Below are positions 62,281 through 64,000 of a stretch of DNA of 64,000 nucleotides, in pieces. Within the stretch, counting starts at the first letter, position 1; every line of letters starts with the position of its first letter. The stretch covers positions 248,001-312,000 of the forward strand of contig NZ_FXTH01000003.1 of NCBI RefSeq assembly GCF_900182555.1. The letters are read 5' to 3'. This DNA is from Fodinibius sediminis (GTDB lineage: Bacteria > Bacteroidota > Rhodothermia > Balneolales > Balneolaceae). The position numbers and the translations under genes are program-made. A model generated the notes under the pieces. The model saw only the letters and a list, made by a program, of their open reading frames with translations, was not told where the DNA came from and did not search any database.

Positions 62281-63387
62281 CTACTTAGAAGCTACAGAGG
62301 CCGATGCATCAAGATTCAGTGCGTCCATAAGCCTGTCATAGATGGTGGTGTTTTCATAGATGCCACTGAAATTTTCAGCTCCCGGTCCGTAGGAAAATAC
62401 CGGGACAAGCGTGCCGGTATGCCCTCCTGTTGAAAACGCTCCCTTCACTTCCCCTGTTTCCAGGCTGCCGTCTTTCAGGGTGAGTCCTCCGGTTTCGTGA
62501 TCCGCCGTGATGACAACCAGGGTTTCGCCGTCCTGTTCGGCAAATTCCAGTACATCTCCAATCGTTTTATCAAAATCGAGCATTTCCTCAATGGTATACT
62601 GCAGGTCATTATCGTGGCTTCCCCAGTCAATTTGCGAACCCTCTATCATCAGAAAGAACCCTTTCTTCTTTTGGTTCAGCAGGTTGATGGCCGTCTGCGA
62701 GGTTTCCGGCAGCTGGTCTCCGCGTCCCTCCGACCAGCGGCGTACAGGTAAAAAGCCGGCCAGCTTGCCATCGCTTGTACGGGTGATTTCCCTGAGGTCC
62801 GTTGAAACTTTATAGTTTCTGGCACGCAGTTCTTCAAGAAGATCCTGTCCATCTTCCCGGTCACTGAAATATTCCCTGCCGCCTCCAATGAATACATCGA
62901 TATCCGTGCTGAGAAAATCGGCGGCAATTTCTTCTGCCATATCCCGGGAAGGCTGATGGGCAATAAAGGAGGCGGGAGTGGCATGGGTAATGGAGGAAGT
63001 GGCGACAAGGCCGGTTGCAAGCCCCTGCTGCTCAGCAACTTCCAGGATGCTGGGGACGGGCTTGCCCGTGGAATCCACCCCTATGGCTCCATTATAGGTT
63101 TTATGTCCCGTGGCATAGGCCGTTGCCCCGGCCGCGGAATCCGTGACATATTTATCAGAAGCGTAGGTTTTAACGAAACCGGTGTGTGTTGCTTTCTCCA
63201 GGTTGAGAGATCCCCTGTTGGCGGTGAGGCCGGCATAGATCTGGGCGGTGCCCATGCCATCGCCAATCATGAGGATAACATTTTTTACCCGCGGAGGGGC
63301 TTGCGGGTCATGGGCCTGGGAGCTGCAGCCGGTTGCTATGACAAGTAAGAGGATAAACTGGAGAGTGGTATATTGAAGGCTTTTCAT
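62281..63387 (-). CDS. alkaline phosphatase (PhoA superfamily), lipoprotein
   Basis: A 368-residue protein with a lipoprotein signal (L-L-V-I-A-T-G-C-S). Motifs of the PhoA family are V-I-L-M-I-G-D-G-M-G near residue 40 (metal), D-S-A-A-G-A-T-A-Y-A-T-G near 83 with the nucleophilic Ser, I-E-G-S-Q-I-D-W-G-S-H near 247, and I-T-A-D-H-E-T-G-G-L near 295. The usual D-S-A-A-S-A reads D-S-A-A-G-A here. It releases phosphate from monoesters in the periplasm or at the surface. About 370 residues is on the short side for this family but all core motifs are present. No Pho box was recognised upstream. Confidence 0.93.
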   Translation of the reverse strand: MKSLQYTTLQFILLLVIATGCSSQAHDPQAPPRVKNVILMIGDGMGTAQIYAGLTANRGSLNLEKATHTGFVKTYASDKYVTDSAAGATAYATGHKTYNGAIGVDSTGKPVPSILEVAEQQGLATGLVATSSITHATPASFIAHQPSRDMAEEIAADFLSTDIDVFIGGGREYFSDREDGQDLLEELRARNYKVSTDLREITRTSDGKLAGFLPVRRWSEGRGDQLPETSQTAINLLNQKKKGFFLMIEGSQIDWGSHDNDLQYTIEEMLDFDKTIGDVLEFAEQDGETLVVITADHETGGLTLKDGSLETGEVKGAFSTGGHTGTLVPVFSYGPGAENFSGIYENTTIYDRLMDALNLDASASVASK

Positions 63388-63711
63388 GTGATGTTGGGTA
63401 TCTGGTCAGTATGGTAGATCCCGGAATGGGTTCCCTTGTACGAATGCAGTGTATAACATGAACAATAATTTACGAGTAAATAGGATATAATCAAGTACTT
63501 TCATCGGCATGAGACATGTCTTCCTTTATTGCGAACATTGAGTTGGCTCGACCCCGCTTCGGCAGAGAGCTCTGATGCAGGCAGGGGATATGCCCATCAC
63601 AGCAGCAGTAAATCCCCGATGTTCTTCCAGTGATTTTTCTGTTATTGTACTGCATCGCTATGAATACAGCGCCATTGGCAAAAATGTTAAATAAAGCAGG
63701 GAGAGTATATT
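63388..63711. other. divergent intergenic region before the PEBP-family gene
   Basis: These 324 bases hold no supported gene and no repeat or clear regulatory element. A purine-rich GCAGGGAGAG lies 7-16 bases before the 63712 start and serves as its ribosome site. Confidence 0.5.
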
Positions 63712-64000
63712 ATGTCGTTGCAATTATCGAGCCCCGCCTTTGAACAAAATGAAAAGATTCCTTCTGTCTACACCTGTGATGACAGGAATATTTCACCGCC
63801 GCTGGAATGGTCGCAGGTGCCCGGCGAAACCCGATCTTTCGCCATTATCTTTGATGATCCCGATGCCCCTTCCAAAACCTGGGTGCACTGGCTTTTATAT
63901 AACATTCCGGGTGACTGGACGGGGCTGGAGGCGCAGGTTGAAGAGGATGAGGAGATCGCGGGCGGGGCTCTGCACGGGGTCAATGATTTTGGAAACTACG
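63712..64000 (+). CDS. YbhB/YbcL family (PEBP-like) protein, 3' end outside window
   Basis: The visible 96 residues match the PEBP/Raf-kinase-inhibitor-like family: S-S-P-A-F near the start, Y-T-C-D-D-R-N-I-S-P-P-L-E-W, F-A-I-I-F-D-D-P-D-A-P, W-V-H-W-L-L-Y-N-I-P, and G-V-N-D-F-G-N-Y at the edge. These are small cytoplasmic ligand-binding proteins of unsettled role. No signal peptide is seen. The gene continues past base 64000. Confidence 0.92.
   Translation, partial: MSLQLSSPAFEQNEKIPSVYTCDDRNISPPLEWSQVPGETRSFAIIFDDPDAPSKTWVHWLLYNIPGDWTGLEAQVEEDEEIAGGALHGVNDFGNY

Noticed and set aside
1-64000. CRISPR array, tRNA, rRNA, insertion sequence or prophage
   Set aside because: No spaced direct repeats, cloverleaf sequences, transposase genes or phage genes were found by reading both strands.

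Overview
The window looks like a polysaccharide-utilisation region of a marine or halophilic bacterium of the Bacteroidota/Rhodothermota/Balneolota assemblage. Two SusC/SusD pairs, a DUF4374-PepSY-TonB receptor cluster, Bacteroidota-style lipoproteins and strongly acidic proteins point that way; the exact genus is inference. Mixed in are families best known from Planctomycetota and Verrucomicrobiota: DUF1501, DUF1549/DUF1553, 'PVC-type' haem-binding beta-propellers, ThuA-like proteins, DUF1080 and many sulfatases. No tRNA, rRNA, CRISPR array, transposase or transcription-factor gene was seen.

Layout. 1-3517: Gfo/Idh/MocA oxidoreductase (cut by the left edge), DUF4432 aldose-epimerase-like protein and a cupin. 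3652-12966: DUF1080 protein, haem propeller 1, a membrane-anchored DUF2231/cytochrome/DUF1549/DUF1553 protein, a DUF1501 protein and a frameshifted NHL propeller. 13195-18312: remnant of a lost susCD locus followed by three sulfatases. 18536-29808: SusC1, SusD1, FG-GAP protein, SGNH esterase and haem propeller 2. 29941-42498: SusC2, a SusD2 interrupted by an in-frame stop, an SGNH-propeller-cytochrome fusion (propeller 3), a fourth sulfatase, ThuA-like protein, sugar epimerase, Dabb protein and L-rhamnose mutarotase. 42860-55915: GH106 alpha-L-rhamnosidase, NCS1-type transporter, bifunctional rhamnulose-1-phosphate aldolase/dehydrogenase, a 57-aa membrane protein, rhamnose isomerase, rhamnulokinase and LutABC. 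55936-60754 (minus strand): PepSY protein, DUF4374 protein and TonB receptor, probably for iron chelates. 61135-64000: HGSNAT-like acyltransferase, alkaline phosphatase (minus strand) and the start of a PEBP-family protein.

How it fits together. Sulfatases and GH106 would desulfate and trim a sulfated, rhamnose-containing glycan (ulvan or rhamnan type is a guess), and SusCD would import fragments. Rhamnose is then taken through mutarotase, isomerase, kinase and the aldolase/dehydrogenase to DHAP and L-lactate, and LutABC oxidises lactate to pyruvate. A second set (Gfo/Idh, DUF1080, TIM-barrel epimerase, haem propellers, cytochromes) suggests an oxidative, possibly 3-keto, route for attacking other glycosidic bonds.

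The most notable non-coding signal is a 27-bp bipartite element, AGTAGAT-N12-[T/C]GTCTCTT, at constant spacing in front of five loci: DUF1080/propeller 1, SusC1, SusC2, the rhamnose operon and the susCD remnant. It probably marks one regulon whose regulator lies outside the window. The other main observations are broken susD copies, a degenerate SGNH domain in the fusion whose intact counterpart is encoded separately next to propeller 2, and a sulfatase with a non-canonical active-site signature.
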